In this document: positions 26,438-36,909 of the stretch, in pieces
Layout of the letters: each line of letters begins with the position of its first letter
Position numbering within the stretch: the stretch's first letter is position 1
NCBI RefSeq assembly: GCF_019711535.1
Contig: NZ_JAIGNP010000001.1
Span: 124,001-188,000 of the forward strand
Reading direction: 5' to 3'
Source: Qipengyuania aestuarii
Lineage (GTDB): Bacteria > Pseudomonadota > Alphaproteobacteria > Sphingomonadales > Sphingomonadaceae
DNA: 64,000 nucleotides
Translations under genes and position numbers: made by a program
The notes under the pieces: generated by a model
Told to the model about the DNA's origin: nothing
Databases searched by the model: none
Seen by the model: only the letters and a program-made list of their open reading frames with translations

Positions 26438-26730
26438 GACAGCGCGGTTAAGCTTTCCGCAGGAAGCGCGCAAGGCTTCCTCGTGCCGCAATGCGCAGCG
26501 GTCTTCTTCGCTTAGAGTGGATGACCATAACTCGGTCCTGACGGAGCATCGCCCCACAGGCCAAAGCAGCAAGCGCCGGTTCAGCCAGCCGTGAGTATTT
26601 TGACCCCCTCTATAACGACATACGTTCATCGCCATCTGGCTGCGGCTAAGGAACTCCCATTGCGCCTGTTCCTTTCTCTATCCAGGCGCTAGTGTCGCAA
26701 AAAATACGATAAACGGAAGGACGCTCTTGC

Positions 26731-28470
26731 ATGGCCGAAGCGGCAGAAAAGAAAAAGAAATCCGCGCTCAAAGTTCTCGGCCTTGCGCTTACGAACCGGA
26801 AAACGGGCTTCATGCTACTATTCGGTTTCGCCAGCGGTCTGCCCTTTGCTCTCTTTCTCGGCACCTTGTTCGCGTGGCTTACCGAGGCGGAGGTCGACCT
26901 CGAGACGATGGGTATCTTCAGCCTGATCGGTCTGGCCTATGCCTTCCAGTTCCTCTGGTCTCCGCTGATCGACAAGGTCAATATCCCCGTCCTACGCAAA
27001 CTGGGACGACGCAAGCAGTGGATCGTCCCAATGCAATTGCTGCTGGGCGCGATTCTTGTGACCATGAGCATACTTGAACCACGAACCCAGCTCGGTTGGT
27101 TCAGCCTTTTGGCGGGCATTGGCGCTTTTGCCAGTGCCACGCAGGATATCGCGATCAATGCCTGGCGCATCGACGTTGCCGACGAACGCGCGACCATCGA
27201 CATCCTCTCGACCGTCTATCAGATGGGTTACCGGCTTTCTTCTCTGGTCGGCGGCGCGCTAGGCCTCATCATCGCCGCGCGCATCGGATGGCCGGAAACC
27301 TATGCGCTGATGGGGGCGATTCTCCTGTTTGTCGGCTTCATCGGTCTGTGGGCTCCGAACGCGGACGAGGAAGCGTCTGACGTCGCCAATGAAAGCGAGC
27401 TGCAGGTTCGCGCCTTGCGAAAGGCCGGCGAACTCGCGCCGAAGGTCCGCAATCGTGCCCTGGCTCTAGTGGGCCTTCTCTGGGCTGGGGCGATCGGTGT
27501 GGTGCTCGCCTTCATGATTATGTCGATGACCTATGCGCCGGAAGATCGGCCTAACCCGACCGAATTTACCGTAAATGTCGGTCCGTGGATCATTGTGGCG
27601 ACCATTATCCTGCCTGCCCTGATTGCGGGCTGGCTCGCATCGCAAAAGAAGCAGGGCAAGCATTTGCTCACCGTGGACGAAGCGCCCGCGACCGGAGGCG
27701 CGTTTGCGCTCGATCATCTCTATCGCGCGCTGGTTCTGCCTTTGGTCGAATTTGTGGGGCGTATGGGGTGGTCGCTGGTGCTGATTCTCGCCGTGGTTCT
27801 GACCTATCGCATCTGCGATGCGATCTGGGGCACCTTTGCCTATCCTTTCTATCTGGGCGAGCTTCAGTACACCAATGACGATGTTGCCTTCGCGTCCAAG
27901 TTCTTCGGCGTTGGCGCAATCATCGCAGGCCTCGCTTTGGGCGGACTGATGCTCACCACGATCGGGCGGATGGCGACGCTGCTTATCGGCGGCATTCTCG
28001 CCGCGCTTACCAATCTGCTCTATGCGGATATGGCTGTTGGGGGCGCGAACATGCAGGCGTTCAGCGACGCGATCGGCTTCACCTATCTGATCGAGCAGGT
28101 GCCCGGCATCGGCGATGCGGCTCTGGCAAGGCTGACGATCACCATCGCTTTCGAAAACCTTGCCATCGGGATTGCGGGTGCCGCCTATATTGCCTGGCTG
28201 TCGTCGATTGTGTCGAAGAAGTTCAGTGCCGTCCAATACGCTTTGCTGTCGTCGCTTACGCTGCTTGTGGGTACGCTCGGGCGCGGCGCTCTTGGCGAGA
28301 TGATCGAGAACCAGGGCTATTACGACGTCTTCATTCTCACGACCTGGATCGGCCTTGGCGCCGCGGTGCTGGTGTGCCTTGAATGGTACCGCGAGAGCCG
28401 CGGCAAGCGGAACGCCGGGATCGTGGCGCCCGAAGCCGGGGAGAGCGAGGCGGAGACCTCCGCCGCCTGA
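26731..28470 (+). CDS. ampG: AmpG-like MFS permease
   Basis: A 579-residue transporter of the major facilitator superfamily, similar to AmpG muropeptide permeases that import cell-wall breakdown products for recycling. The family start is visible: TGFMLLFGFASGLPFALFLGTLFAWL, then FLWSPLIDKVN and LGRRKQWIVPMQ between helices 2 and 3, then a conserved ATQDIAINAWRIDV. It has 12-14 hydrophobic segments and a longer central loop than typical AmpG (about residues 215-245). The start has a GGAAGGA ribosome-binding site. No cell-wall recycling gene lies next to it. Confidence 0.87.
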   Translation: MAEAAEKKKKSALKVLGLALTNRKTGFMLLFGFASGLPFALFLGTLFAWLTEAEVDLETMGIFSLIGLAYAFQFLWSPLIDKVNIPVLRKLGRRKQWIVPMQLLLGAILVTMSILEPRTQLGWFSLLAGIGAFASATQDIAINAWRIDVADERATIDILSTVYQMGYRLSSLVGGALGLIIAARIGWPETYALMGAILLFVGFIGLWAPNADEEASDVANESELQVRALRKAGELAPKVRNRALALVGLLWAGAIGVVLAFMIMSMTYAPEDRPNPTEFTVNVGPWIIVATIILPALIAGWLASQKKQGKHLLTVDEAPATGGAFALDHLYRALVLPLVEFVGRMGWSLVLILAVVLTYRICDAIWGTFAYPFYLGELQYTNDDVAFASKFFGVGAIIAGLALGGLMLTTIGRMATLLIGGILAALTNLLYADMAVGGANMQAFSDAIGFTYLIEQVPGIGDAALARLTITIAFENLAIGIAGAAYIAWLSSIVSKKFSAVQYALLSSLTLLVGTLGRGALGEMIENQGYYDVFILTTWIGLGAAVLVCLEWYRESRGKRNAGIVAPEAGESEAETSAA

Positions 28471-28473
28471 CGA

Positions 28474-29763
28474 TCAGTCGGGCAATTCCGCGTTCAGGCG
28501 CAGGACCTCTCCGGCGAGATAGAGCGATCCGGCAATCAGCACCGGCAGCCCGTCCTGCGGAAGGGCGGCCAGTGCGGCGGGAACGTCCTCCGCCGCCCGG
28601 CTTCCGTCAGCGAAAGCACCGACCGGGTGCCAATCGTGGCCGGGCACAGGGACCACAGTCACGCTGGAAATGGCGCCGCGTAACGGCGCCGTGATCGCAG
28701 CGGGATCCTTTGCATCGAGCATGCCGATGACCAGATGGAGTCGCTGGCCTGCGAAATGGCGGCCCAGTATCTCCCCGGCAGAGGGGTTGTGCCCGCCGTC
28801 GAGCCAGATCTCGCGATCGCCGGTAAGCGGCCCGGGCGCCAAGCGCTGAAGTCTGGCCGGCCAGACAGCACTGCGTATGCCTGAGGCGATGGCGCGGGCC
28901 GAGACCGGCACGTAATCCTGATGTCTCAGCATGGCGGCCGCCAGCGCGGCATTCTCGGGCTGATGAGGTCCGGGTAGGGTGGGAAGAGAAAGCGCCAGTT
29001 CCCCGTGACGGTCGGCGTAATGCAGTTCGAGATCGGTCGCCGCGGCAGACCATTCCCGGGCGCGCATGGCCAGCGGCGCGCCGTGTCGTGCGGCGGCGGC
29101 TTCGATCTCGCTAGAGGCGATTTCGGGATAGGAGAGAGTGACGAGCGAAGCCCCCGATTTCGCGATACCCGCCTTCTCGAAAGCGATCCGGGCGAGGGGC
29201 GCTTCCGGCACGCCCTCTTCGGGTGCCAGCAGGAAGCGCTCGTGGTCGATGCCGAGCGCGGCTATCCCGCACGCAGCAGGTTTTTCCAGCACATTGGTCG
29301 CATCGAACCGCCCACCCAGGCCCACTTCCACCACGCAGGCATCGGCCGGGACGCGCGCGAATTCGGTGAAGGCTGCGGCGATCGTGACTTCGAAGAAGCT
29401 GGGGTTCAGATCCTCGCCGGCGTCCAGTACTTCGCCGAGCAATTGGGCGAGGCGTTCGTCACCGATCAGCTCGCCCGCCACCCGAAAGCGTTCGTTGTAG
29501 CGGACGAGATGCGGGCTCGTGGTCACGTGAACCCGGTAGCCTTCCGCCTCCAGCATGGCGCGCAGAAAGGCACAGGTCGAACCCTTGCCGTTGGTCCCCG
29601 CCACATGGAAGACCGGGGGCAGCCGCTCGTGCGGATTACCCAGCCGGTCCAGCAGGGCCCGGATCGTGACAAGTCCGAGCCGCCCATCGGGTACGCTCAG
29701 CTGGGCCAGCCGGTCGAGCTGCGCCTGCACGGCCGAGTTTTCGGAGCGGGCGAAGTCCCGCAT
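28474..29763 (-). CDS. folC: folylpolyglutamate synthase / dihydrofolate synthase
   Basis: A 429-residue Mur-ligase-family enzyme that joins glutamate to dihydropteroate and extends polyglutamate tails on folates. The P-loop HVAGTNGKGSTCAFLRAML, the VTTSPHLVRYNERFRV segment and the VEVGLGGRFDATNVL motif are all present, with WLDGGHNPSAGE near the C-terminal domain. It is the last gene of the trpB-membrane protein-trpA-accD-folC series, 8 bases after accD, an arrangement common in Alphaproteobacteria. Confidence 0.94.
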   Translation of the reverse strand: MRDFARSENSAVQAQLDRLAQLSVPDGRLGLVTIRALLDRLGNPHERLPPVFHVAGTNGKGSTCAFLRAMLEAEGYRVHVTTSPHLVRYNERFRVAGELIGDERLAQLLGEVLDAGEDLNPSFFEVTIAAAFTEFARVPADACVVEVGLGGRFDATNVLEKPAACGIAALGIDHERFLLAPEEGVPEAPLARIAFEKAGIAKSGASLVTLSYPEIASSEIEAAAARHGAPLAMRAREWSAAATDLELHYADRHGELALSLPTLPGPHQPENAALAAAMLRHQDYVPVSARAIASGIRSAVWPARLQRLAPGPLTGDREIWLDGGHNPSAGEILGRHFAGQRLHLVIGMLDAKDPAAITAPLRGAISSVTVVPVPGHDWHPVGAFADGSRAAEDVPAALAALPQDGLPVLIAGSLYLAGEVLRLNAELPD

Positions 29764-29771
29764 CGAAAGGC

Positions 29772-30620
29772 TCAGGCCGCCTCGGCCGGGGCGAGGTAAT
29801 CGATCAGCGTCGATAGCGTATCGCGCAGATCGTGGCGGTGGACGACCATGTCGACCATGCCGTGCTTGTGCAGATACTCAGCGCGCTGGAAGCCTTCGGG
29901 CAGCTGTTCGCGAATGGTGTCCTGGATCACGCGCTGCCCGGCAAAACCGATCAGGGCGCCCGGTTCCGCGATATGGACATCGCCGAGCATGGCGTAACTC
30001 GCCGTCACGCCGCCCGTGGTCGGATCGGTCAGCACGACGATATAGGGCAGGCCCGCTTCCTTCAGGCGCCGGGTCATCACGGTCGCCTTGGGCATCTGCA
30101 TCAGGCTGAGAATGCCTTCCTGCATGCGCGCACCGCCCGCAGCCGTCACGACGATATAGGGCGCGCGCAGCGTCAGCGCGCGTTCGGCGCCCTGGCAGAA
30201 GGCGGTACCCACGGCCATGCCCATGCTGCCGCCCATGAAGGTGAAGTCCTGCACGCCGACGACTGCCGGCTTGCCCTCGATGGCGCCTTCACCAACGAGG
30301 AAAGCGTCCTTGTGCGGGCTTTTGGCGCGAGCCTGTTTCAGGCGGTCGGTGTATTTCTTGGAATCGCGGAACTTGAGCGGGTCTTCCTTTACTTCCGGAA
30401 TGGGAAGCGTCTGGAAGCCTTCGTCCAGCACCATCGCGAGCCGCTTGTCCGCACCGATCCGGCCATGGTGGCCGCAGCGCGGGCAGACATCCATGTTCTC
30501 TTCATACTCCTGACCGAACACCATTTGCTGGCAGTTCGGACATTTGACCCACAGATCCTTGTCGGTGCTGCGCTTGGGTAACCAGGAGATAGAGTTGCGT
30601 ACGCGTGTGAACCAGTTCAT
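29772..30620 (-). CDS. accD: acetyl-CoA carboxylase carboxyltransferase subunit beta
   Basis: A 282-residue subunit that with AccA transfers the carboxyl group from biotin to acetyl-CoA, making malonyl-CoA for fatty acid synthesis. The zinc ribbon is complete: CPNC near residue 28 and [10 protein letters not shown] near residue 47. The crotonase-like domain has [25 protein letters not shown] and [16 protein letters not shown]. It starts 2 bases after the trpA stop, a tight operon join. Confidence 0.96.
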   Translation of the reverse strand: MNWFTRVRNSISWLPKRSTDKDLWVKCPNCQQMVFGQEYEENMDVCPRCGHHGRIGADKRLAMVLDEGFQTLPIPEVKEDPLKFRDSKKYTDRLKQARAKSPHKDAFLVGEGAIEGKPAVVGVQDFTFMGGSMGMAVGTAFCQGAERALTLRAPYIVVTAAGGARMQEGILSLMQMPKATVMTRRLKEAGLPYIVVLTDPTTGGVTASYAMLGDVHIAEPGALIGFAGQRVIQDTIREQLPEGFQRAEYLHKHGMVDMVVHRHDLRDTLSTLIDYLAPAEAA

Positions 30621-30622
30621 GC

Positions 30623-31432
30623 CTAACCTTCTTTCGAGGGGGCCTTTGCCGCCGAATGCACCGCCTTGGCAAGGCTTGCTGTCAATTCGCGCAGCTTTTC
30701 CGGAGCGTCGGCGCCGTGTTCCCCCACCAGTTCGACGAGTGCGGAGCCGACGACGACACCGTCCGCCACCCTGGCAATGGCGCCTGCCTGATCCGGCGTG
30801 CGCACGCCGAAGCCGACGGCAATAGGTAGATCGGTGGCCGCTTTCAGCCTGCCGACCGCTTCTTCGATCGAGGTCTGCGCTGCCTGCTGCTTGCCCGTGA
30901 TCCCGGCGACCGAGACGTAATAGAGGAAGCCGCCCGATCCTTCGAGCACCTGCGGCAGGCGCTTTTCATCGGTGGTGGGAGTGGCAAGGCGGATGGGGGC
31001 GATGCCCTTGTCGCGTAGCTGCGGGCCAAGCGCATCGTCCTCTTCGGGCGGGATGTCGACGCAGATCACGCCGTCCACGCCCGCCTCGCTTGCCGCCTGG
31101 GCGAACCAGTCCGGTCCGCGGCGGATCATCGGATTGGCATAACCCATCAGCACCAGCGGCACGTCAGGATGGCGCCCGCGGAACTTGCGCGCGATCTTCA
31201 GCACGTCCGCCGTGGTGGTGCCCACGCCGAGCGAACGCAGGTTGGCGTTCTGGATCGCCGGGCCATCGGCCATGGGATCGGTAAAGGGCATGCCCAGTTC
31301 GATCACATCCGCGCCGCCTTCGACGAGCGCATCGAGATTGGCCGCCGTGTCGCCATCGCCAGCGGTGACGAAGCAGACGAGGGCGGGATGCGGCTTGGCG
31401 AAAGCTGCGGCGATTCGGGTCGGGCTGTTCAT
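30623..31432 (-). CDS. trpA: tryptophan synthase alpha chain
   Basis: A 269-residue TIM-barrel enzyme that splits indole-3-glycerol phosphate. The catalytic Glu is in [17 protein letters not shown], and [10 protein letters not shown] marks the first strand. The phosphate-binding end is [14 protein letters not shown]. The frame is open to 31531, but the ATG at 31432 gives the canonical [11 protein letters not shown] terminus. It is separated from the small membrane gene upstream by 177 bases, which may hold an internal promoter. Confidence 0.95.
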   Translation of the reverse strand: MNSPTRIAAAFAKPHPALVCFVTAGDGDTAANLDALVEGGADVIELGMPFTDPMADGPAIQNANLRSLGVGTTTADVLKIARKFRGRHPDVPLVLMGYANPMIRRGPDWFAQAASEAGVDGVICVDIPPEEDDALGPQLRDKGIAPIRLATPTTDEKRLPQVLEGSGGFLYYVSVAGITGKQQAAQTSIEEAVGRLKAATDLPIAVGFGVRTPDQAGAIARVADGVVVGSALVELVGEHGADAPEKLRELTASLAKAVHSAAKAPSKEG

Positions 31433-31609
31433 ACTACGCTGCCTGAAGCTGAAGGTTGGAGCACATGGAGCACGGTCCAGGAGGTTAAAACTGACGGTCG
31501 AAGCGGGGGTGCGATCTGGCTGAAAATGCAAGTCTCACGAGCTTCGGTGGCGGAGCCTGCAGCAAAGGACGGCTGTAGGACAGCCTCGAAATAACTGCGG
31601 CAGCATTCA

Positions 31610-32005
31610 TCACGCTGTCGGCATGTCGCCGAGGTAAATCCAGCGCGCCGCCACACCTGCCATGAACAGAACGCCGATCACGATCGCCGCGATCATAAAC
31701 ACAGGTGCGAAAAAGATGCCGAGAACGATCGTCAGTGCAAACGCGCCGAGCGCCAAGATGACCGTTCTACCCATGCGGCTCTGCCATCCGCTGGATCGGA
31801 TGCCCATGAAATCGAAGGCCAAAGGCGACACGAAGAACGCGAGAAAGCCGGTCATGCCGAACACGATCATCGCGAGCAGGCCGATCGTGCCGCGGGTAGA
31901 CACGTCGTCGGCACCGATCTGCGCAATGCCGCTCGCTTCTCCCAGAAGCAGAACGATGGATGCTGCGACATTGAAGGCAAACAGGAGGCGCATGGCCAGA
32001 TTCAC
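31610..32005 (-). CDS. small four-helix membrane protein coupled to trpB
   Basis: A 131-residue hydrophobic protein with about four membrane segments. I do not recognise a family. A GTG at 32005 overlaps the trpB stop codon (GTGA) and has GGGAG 7 bases upstream, so this start is preferred; the ATG four codons later (31993) is the alternative but lacks a well-placed ribosome-binding site. The gene separates trpB from trpA, which are usually adjacent. Nothing in it suggests an enzyme of tryptophan synthesis. Confidence 0.7.
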   Translation of the reverse strand: MNLAMRLLFAFNVAASIVLLLGEASGIAQIGADDVSTRGTIGLLAMIVFGMTGFLAFFVSPLAFDFMGIRSSGWQSRMGRTVILALGAFALTIVLGIFFAPVFMIAAIVIGVLFMAGVAARWIYLGDMPTA

Positions 32006-33216
32006 ATCTCCACTCCCAGCCTTTCGGCCACGGTGAAGATGTCCTTGTCGCCGCGGCCGCAGAGGTTGGCGAGGATCACGCTGTCCTTTGGCATCTCCTT
32101 GGCGCGCTTGGCGACCGCCGCGATGGCGTGGCTGGGTTCCAATGCGGGGATGATGCCTTCGGTGCGGCACAGCAGCTGGAAGGCTTCCAGCGCTTCCTCG
32201 TCGGTGATGGCGGTGTATTCGACGCGGCCCGTGTCCTTGAGCCACGCGTGTTCGGGGCCGATGCCGGGATAGTCGAGGCCGGCGCTGATCGAATGGCCTT
32301 CGGTGATCTGGCCGTCCTCGTCCTGCAGCAGATAGGTCTTGTTGCCGTGGAGCACGCCGGGGAAACCACCGAGCAGGCTGGCGGCGTGCTCGTCACCATC
32401 GAGGCCGTGGCCTGCCGCCTCGACGCCAAGCATCTTCACGTCCGGATCGTCGAGGAAGGGGTGGAACAGACCAAGCGCGTTCGAGCCGCCGCCGATGGCT
32501 GCCACCAGCAGATCGGGCAGGCGGCCGATGCGGTCCTGCATCTGCACGCGTGCTTCCTTGCCGATCACGCTCTGGAAATCGCGGACCAGCTCGGGATAGG
32601 GGTGCGGCCCGGCGGCAGTGCCGATAATGTAGAAGGTGTCGTGGACATTCGCGACCCAGTCGCGCAGCCCTTCGTTCATCGCATCCTTCAGCGTGCCGCG
32701 CCCGCTGGTGACGGGCACGACTTCCGCGCCCAGCAGCTTCATGCGGAAGACATTGGGCGACTGCCGCCGCACGTCTTCTGCGCCCATGTAGATGACGCAG
32801 GGCAGGCCGAAGCGCGCGCAGACCGTTGCTGTGGCCACCCCGTGCTGGCCCGCGCCGGTTTCCGCGATGATGCGCGTCTTGCCCATGCGGATCGCAAGCA
32901 GGATCTGCCCGATGCAATTGTTGATCTTGTGCGCGCCCGTGTGATTGAGCTCGTCGCGCTTGAACCAGACCTGCGCGCCGCCGAGCGCGTCGGTCAGCCG
33001 TTCCGCAAAATAGAGCGGGGAGGGGCGGCCCACATAATGTTCCAGCAGGTCGTCGAATTCGGCCTGGAATGCGGGATCGGCCTGCGCGGCGCGATATTCG
33101 CGCTCGAGATCTAGGACCAGCGGCATCAGCGTTTCGGCGACGTAGCGGCCGCCAAAATCGCCGAAATGTCCGCGCTCGTCAGGTTGGTTGCGATAGGTGT
33201 TCGGATTGCTCGCCAT
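32002..33216 (-). CDS. trpB: tryptophan synthase beta chain
   Basis: A 404-residue PLP enzyme that condenses indole with serine. The PLP lysine lies in [16 protein letters not shown]. The glycine-rich phosphate loop is seen in [15 protein letters not shown], and [26 protein letters not shown] is typical. The start [29 protein letters not shown] is that of TrpB1. It heads a unit running to folC and is divergent from chorismate mutase, so aromatic amino acid genes share the 91-base spacer. Confidence 0.96.
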   Translation of the reverse strand: MASNPNTYRNQPDERGHFGDFGGRYVAETLMPLVLDLEREYRAAQADPAFQAEFDDLLEHYVGRPSPLYFAERLTDALGGAQVWFKRDELNHTGAHKINNCIGQILLAIRMGKTRIIAETGAGQHGVATATVCARFGLPCVIYMGAEDVRRQSPNVFRMKLLGAEVVPVTSGRGTLKDAMNEGLRDWVANVHDTFYIIGTAAGPHPYPELVRDFQSVIGKEARVQMQDRIGRLPDLLVAAIGGGSNALGLFHPFLDDPDVKMLGVEAAGHGLDGDEHAASLLGGFPGVLHGNKTYLLQDEDGQITEGHSISAGLDYPGIGPEHAWLKDTGRVEYTAITDEEALEAFQLLCRTEGIIPALEPSHAIAAVAKRAKEMPKDSVILANLCGRGDKDIFTVAERLGVEM

Positions 33217-33307
33217 GCGGCCCTATTGCCGAGGTGTTGCGGACAAGTCGAGAGAGGGTTTGGTTTGTCCTCGACAAGCCGCAATCTACCCGCCATTCCG
33301 CGCGGCC

Positions 33308-33619
33308 ATGAGTGACAGTTTCAAGCTTCCCGAAGATTGCCGGACCATGCCCGAAGTGCGCGCCGGAGTGGACAGCACCGATCGCGAATTGATGGAACTG
33401 CTGGACCGGCGGTTCGGTTACATGCGGGCAGCCGCGCGCATCAAGCAGGATCGCAATGTCGTGCGTGACGAAGCGCGCAAGGCAGAAGTAATCGAGAATG
33501 CGAAGGCTGACGCTGCGGATCGGAGCCTTCCGGCAGAAAAGATCGAGCAAATCTGGGAGCTTCTGGTCGAAACCTCGATCGCTTATGAACTGGCCGAATG
33601 GGACCGGATCAGGGCCTAG
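33308..33619 (+). CDS. chorismate mutase (AroQ class)
   Basis: A 103-residue all-helical enzyme that converts chorismate to prephenate. Key residues of the AroQ fold are recognisable: R in PEVRAGVDSTDRELMELLDRRFGYMRAAARIKQDRNVVRD, and the final helix with EKIEQIWELLVETSIAYEL. The frame is open upstream to 33197 but the ATG at 33308 gives the expected size. It overlaps the convergent trmJ by 11 bases and is divergent from trpB. Confidence 0.9.
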   Translation: MSDSFKLPEDCRTMPEVRAGVDSTDRELMELLDRRFGYMRAAARIKQDRNVVRDEARKAEVIENAKADAADRSLPAEKIEQIWELLVETSIAYELAEWDRIRA

Positions 33620-34331
33620 GCCCGCGTTGCAGCGACGATAGCACACCGCGCAGGGTCCGCACCTCCAGGTGATTCCAGCCGGGCTTGGTCAGCACGCCGC
33701 GCAAGGTGCGCCGCGTGGCGTCGGCGCGCGGTTCGGGCATGAAATAGCCCTTGGGTTCCAGCATCCCTTCGAGATGCGCGATGAGGCCTTCGAGCTCTTC
33801 CTGAGGGGCAGGCGGCAGGATGTCTTCCTGCGTCGGCTGAACCAGCTGTTCGTGCTTCGACCATTCATAGGCGCATAGGATCACCGCCTGCGCCAGGTTG
33901 AGCGAGCCGAATTCGGGATTGATCGGAACGGTGAGGATCGCGCGCGCGAGGGCGACGTCCTCCGTTTCCAGCCCCGAACGCTCGGGCCCGAACAGGATCG
34001 CGCTGCGGCCTTCGGCCTGCGCCATCTCCTGGCACGCCTGTTCCGGCGTGAAGACCGGCTTGGTCACCCCGCGCTTGCGCACGGTGGTGGCATAGACATG
34101 CGCGCAATCGGCAACCGCTTCGGCCGTGCTTTCATAGACCTTGGCCTGCTCCAGCACGATATCGGCGCCCGCTGCCGAGGGACCGGCATCGGGATTGGGC
34201 CAGCCGTCGCGCGGCGTCACCATCCGCAGCTCGACCAGGCCGAAATTGAGCATCGCCCGGGCAGCCTTGCCGATATTCTCGCCCAGCTGCGGCCGGACAA
34301 GCACGATCACGGGTTTGCGATTCTCAGCCAC
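33609..34331 (-). CDS. trmJ: tRNA (cytidine/uridine-2'-O)-methyltransferase TrmJ
   Basis: A 240-residue SPOUT-class methyltransferase that modifies the ribose at tRNA position 32. The N-terminus [26 protein letters not shown], the knot segments [19 protein letters not shown] and [23 protein letters not shown], and a C-terminal helical extension fit TrmJ. Its start overlaps the end of nrdR by 8 bases, so the genes are coupled. Confidence 0.9.
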   Translation of the reverse strand: MAENRKPVIVLVRPQLGENIGKAARAMLNFGLVELRMVTPRDGWPNPDAGPSAAGADIVLEQAKVYESTAEAVADCAHVYATTVRKRGVTKPVFTPEQACQEMAQAEGRSAILFGPERSGLETEDVALARAILTVPINPEFGSLNLAQAVILCAYEWSKHEQLVQPTQEDILPPAPQEELEGLIAHLEGMLEPKGYFMPEPRADATRRTLRGVLTKPGWNHLEVRTLRGVLSSLQRGPRP

Positions 34332-34800
34332 TTTTCTGCTCGCCCTTCGCAGCTTCCTGCACCGTGCTGGCGAATTCCTCGAAATCGCGGGCTTCGCTGA
34401 AATCGCGATAGACCGAGGCGAAGCGGATGTAGGCGACGCTGTCGAGCTGGCGCAGGCCGTCCATGACCAGTTCGCCGATGCGCTTGGACGGGATTTCGGC
34501 CTCGCCTGCGGTTTCGACCTGGCGCTGGATTCCGCTGACGAGCTGGTCGATCTGTTCCTGCGCCACGTCGCGCTTGCGGCAGGCGAGGGCGATTGACTGT
34601 TCCAGCTTGCTGCGATCGAAAGGCTGGCGCCGCTCGCCGCTCTTGACCACGGTCACCTCGCGCAGTTGTACCCGTTCGAAGGTCGTGAAGCGCGCGCCGC
34701 ATTTGGAGCACTGGCGGCGCCGGCGGATCGAGGTGGAATCCTCGGTCGGGCGCGAATCCTTTACCTGACTGTCGTCATGGGCACAAAACGGGCAACGCAT
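34324..34800 (-). CDS. nrdR: transcriptional repressor NrdR
   Basis: A 158-residue regulator of ribonucleotide reductase genes. The zinc ribbon is complete: CPFC at residues 3-6 and CSKC at 31-34, with [17 protein letters not shown] between. The ATP-cone domain (about 49-139) binds ATP or dATP and sets repression. No nrd gene lies in the window. It is followed by trmJ with an 8-base overlap and preceded by a small membrane protein gene. Confidence 0.96.
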   Translation of the reverse strand: MRCPFCAHDDSQVKDSRPTEDSTSIRRRRQCSKCGARFTTFERVQLREVTVVKSGERRQPFDRSKLEQSIALACRKRDVAQEQIDQLVSGIQRQVETAGEAEIPSKRIGELVMDGLRQLDSVAYIRFASVYRDFSEARDFEEFASTVQEAAKGEQKSG

Positions 34801-34829
34801 TTAGGTAGTGTCTCGTCAGGCAATCGCGC

Positions 34830-35078
34830 TCAGGGGCGCAGGCGTTTGTAAAGCATGAAGCCCGCACCGGCCACGAGCCCGAGCGGCCAGGTGACGACCG
34901 GCAGAACACCGCCGGCAATCGCGCCGATGGCGGCACCGGTCAGGACCGGCTTGGTCGACGGGTGATCGAGCCCTTCCTTCGCCATGCCCTTGATTTCAGC
35001 GGTGGCATCCGGGACCAGATCGTGGTCGGTGAAGCCATTGCCCTTCTTGGGATCGCGATCGTCGTGCTTGTTCGTCAT
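34830..35078 (-). CDS. small hypothetical protein with Gly/Ala-rich membrane segment
   Basis: An 82-residue protein: a charged N-terminal half (TNKHDDRDPKKGNGFTDHDLVPDATAEIKGMAKEGLDHPSTKP cannot be assigned to a family) followed by two short hydrophobic stretches (VLTGAAIGAIAGGVL and WPLGLVAGAGFMLY) and a basic end. The ATG at 35078 has a strong AAGGAG site 6 bases upstream and lies 10 bases after glyA. Small glycine-zipper proteins of this sort are often stress-linked; that is inference. Confidence 0.7.
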   Translation of the reverse strand: MTNKHDDRDPKKGNGFTDHDLVPDATAEIKGMAKEGLDHPSTKPVLTGAAIGAIAGGVLPVVTWPLGLVAGAGFMLYKRLRP

Positions 35079-35088
35079 AGGAAGCTCC

Positions 35089-36372
35089 TTACCGTCCGGG
35101 ATAGACGGGGAAAGCTTCGCACAATTCGGTGACACGGTCACGCACGCTCTGTTCGACCTGGCCATCGCCATCGGGGCCGTTGCTGGCCATGCCGCCAACC
35201 ACTTCGCAGATGAGCTTGCCGATGGTCTCGAACTCGGCCTCGCCGAAGCCGCGCGTGGTGCCGGCGGGCGTGCCGAGACGGATGCCGCTGGTCACGAAGG
35301 GGCTTCGCGTGTCGTAGGGGATGCCGTTCTTGTTGCAGGTCAGCCAGGCGCGGTCGAGCCCGGCCTCGGCGGCCTTGCCCGTCACGTCCTTGGCGGTGAG
35401 GTCGACCAGCATGGAGTGATTGTCCGTTCCGCCCGACACCACTCGCAGGCCGTTTGCCTCGATCCCGCGGGCCAGAGCACGCGCATTGGCGACGACATTG
35501 GCGGCATAGGTCTTGAACTCGGGACGCAGCGCCTCGCGGAAGGCGACCGCCTTGGCCGCCACGATATGCATCAGCGGGCCGCCCTGCATGCCGGGGAAGA
35601 CCGCCATGTTGATCGGCTTGGTGTATTTCTCGTCATTCCACAGGATGATGCCCGAGCGCGGACCGCGCAGGCTCTTGTGCGTGGTGGTGGTGACGATATC
35701 GGCATGCGGGAAGGGCGAGGGATGCGCGCCGCCCGCGACGAGGCCGGAGATGTGGCTCATGTCGACCATCAGATAGGCGCCGACCTCGTCAGCGACTTTG
35801 CGGAAGGCTTCCCAGTCCCACACGCGGCTGTAGGCGGTGCCGCCGGCGATGATGAGCTTGGGCTTGTGTTCCTTCGCGATGGCCATGACATCATCCATGT
35901 CGATGAGCTCATCGTCCTTGCGCACGCCATAGCTGACGGGGTTGAACCACTTGCCGCTCATGTTGACCGGCGAGCCGTGAGTGAGGTGGCCGCCCGAATT
36001 GAGGTCCAGCCCCATGAAGGTATCGCCCGGCTGCAGCAGCGCGAGGAAGACCGCCTGGTTCATCTGGCTGCCCGAATTGGGCTGGACGTTGGCGAAGTTG
36101 CAGCCGAACAGTTCCTTGGCCCGGTCGATCGCCAGCGTTTCCACCACGTCGGCATAATCGCAGCCGCCGTAATAACGCTTGCCGGGATAGCCTTCGGCAT
36201 ATTTGTTGGTGAAGACGCTGCCTGCGGCTTCGAGCACGGCAGTCGAGGCGATGTTCTCGCTCGCGATCAGTTCGATCTTGTCCTGCTGGCGCTTCAGTTC
36301 GTTGCGGACTGCGGCATAGACCTCGGGGTCGGCCTGTTCGAGCGTGTCGTTCCAGAAACGGTTGTCGGTCAT
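35089..36372 (-). CDS. glyA: serine hydroxymethyltransferase
   Basis: A 427-residue PLP enzyme interconverting serine and glycine and loading tetrahydrofolate with a one-carbon unit. The PLP lysine is in [15 protein letters not shown]. Other family blocks are [32 protein letters not shown] and [14 protein letters not shown]. It starts 7 bases after rpiB, so the pair are cotranscribed. Confidence 0.97.
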   Translation of the reverse strand: MTDNRFWNDTLEQADPEVYAAVRNELKRQQDKIELIASENIASTAVLEAAGSVFTNKYAEGYPGKRYYGGCDYADVVETLAIDRAKELFGCNFANVQPNSGSQMNQAVFLALLQPGDTFMGLDLNSGGHLTHGSPVNMSGKWFNPVSYGVRKDDELIDMDDVMAIAKEHKPKLIIAGGTAYSRVWDWEAFRKVADEVGAYLMVDMSHISGLVAGGAHPSPFPHADIVTTTTHKSLRGPRSGIILWNDEKYTKPINMAVFPGMQGGPLMHIVAAKAVAFREALRPEFKTYAANVVANARALARGIEANGLRVVSGGTDNHSMLVDLTAKDVTGKAAEAGLDRAWLTCNKNGIPYDTRSPFVTSGIRLGTPAGTTRGFGEAEFETIGKLICEVVGGMASNGPDGDGQVEQSVRDRVTELCEAFPVYPGR

Positions 36373-36379
36373 GTCGGTC

Positions 36380-36817
36380 CTAGCAACTGGGGTTGGAAAG
36401 CTTGTCGACGCGGCGCTGATGCCGGCCGCCGGCGAATTCGGTGTCGAGGAAGGCGGTGACGCAAGCCTTGGCCATGTCCACGCCGGTCAGGCGCGCGCCC
36501 ATGGCGAGGCAGTTCGCGTCATTATGTTCGCGCGCAAGGGCAGCGGAGAGCGGTTCGGAAACCAGCGCGCAGCGCACCGCCGGATTGCGATTGATGCTCA
36601 TGGAAATGCCGATGCCGCTACCGCACAGGGCGATGCCGCGTTCGGCCACACCGTCGGCCACCACGCTGGCGAGCTTATACCCATAGTCGGGATAATCGAC
36701 GCTGTCGGCGGTTTCGGGACCGAGGTCAGCCACCTCGTGACCCATCTCGATCAGCCAGTCCCGCAAGGCGGATTTCAGCTCGAGGGCGGCATGGTCGGAA
36801 GCAAGGGCGATACGCAT
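36380..36817 (-). CDS. rpiB: ribose 5-phosphate isomerase B
   Basis: A 145-residue RpiB/LacA/LacB-family isomerase that interconverts ribose 5-phosphate and ribulose 5-phosphate. The N-terminus [15 protein letters not shown], the active-site loop [17 protein letters not shown] with the catalytic Cys, and [28 protein letters not shown] are diagnostic. It precedes glyA and follows the rhodopsin gene across a long hairpin. Confidence 0.94.
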   Translation of the reverse strand: MRIALASDHAALELKSALRDWLIEMGHEVADLGPETADSVDYPDYGYKLASVVADGVAERGIALCGSGIGISMSINRNPAVRCALVSEPLSAALAREHNDANCLAMGARLTGVDMAKACVTAFLDTEFAGGRHQRRVDKLSNPSC

Positions 36818-36850
36818 GCGCGCGCCATAGTAAAGCGAGCCGATTCGCGC

Positions 36851-36895
36851 GACCCCGCCGCGAGACTTTTCCTGAAGCGCTCGCGGCGGGGTCGG
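36851..36895. terminator. long hairpin between the rhodopsin gene and rpiB
   Basis: CGACCCCGCCGCGAG (36851-36865) pairs perfectly with CTCGCGGCGGGGTCG (36881-36895) across a 15-base loop. No T-run follows on either strand. It may act as a terminator or as a 3' stabilising hairpin for the rhodopsin transcript. Confidence 0.6.
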
Positions 36896-36909
36896 CGGAC
36901 AATCGGGTT

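Noticed and set aside
26649..26673. EcfG-like GGAAC-N16-CCTT before the AmpG-like gene.
   Set aside because: Mismatch in the -10 box and chance is likely at this spacing.
34984..36459. A 491-codon frame opposite glyA.
   Set aside because: glyA is complete; the opposite frame is low in recognisable structure.
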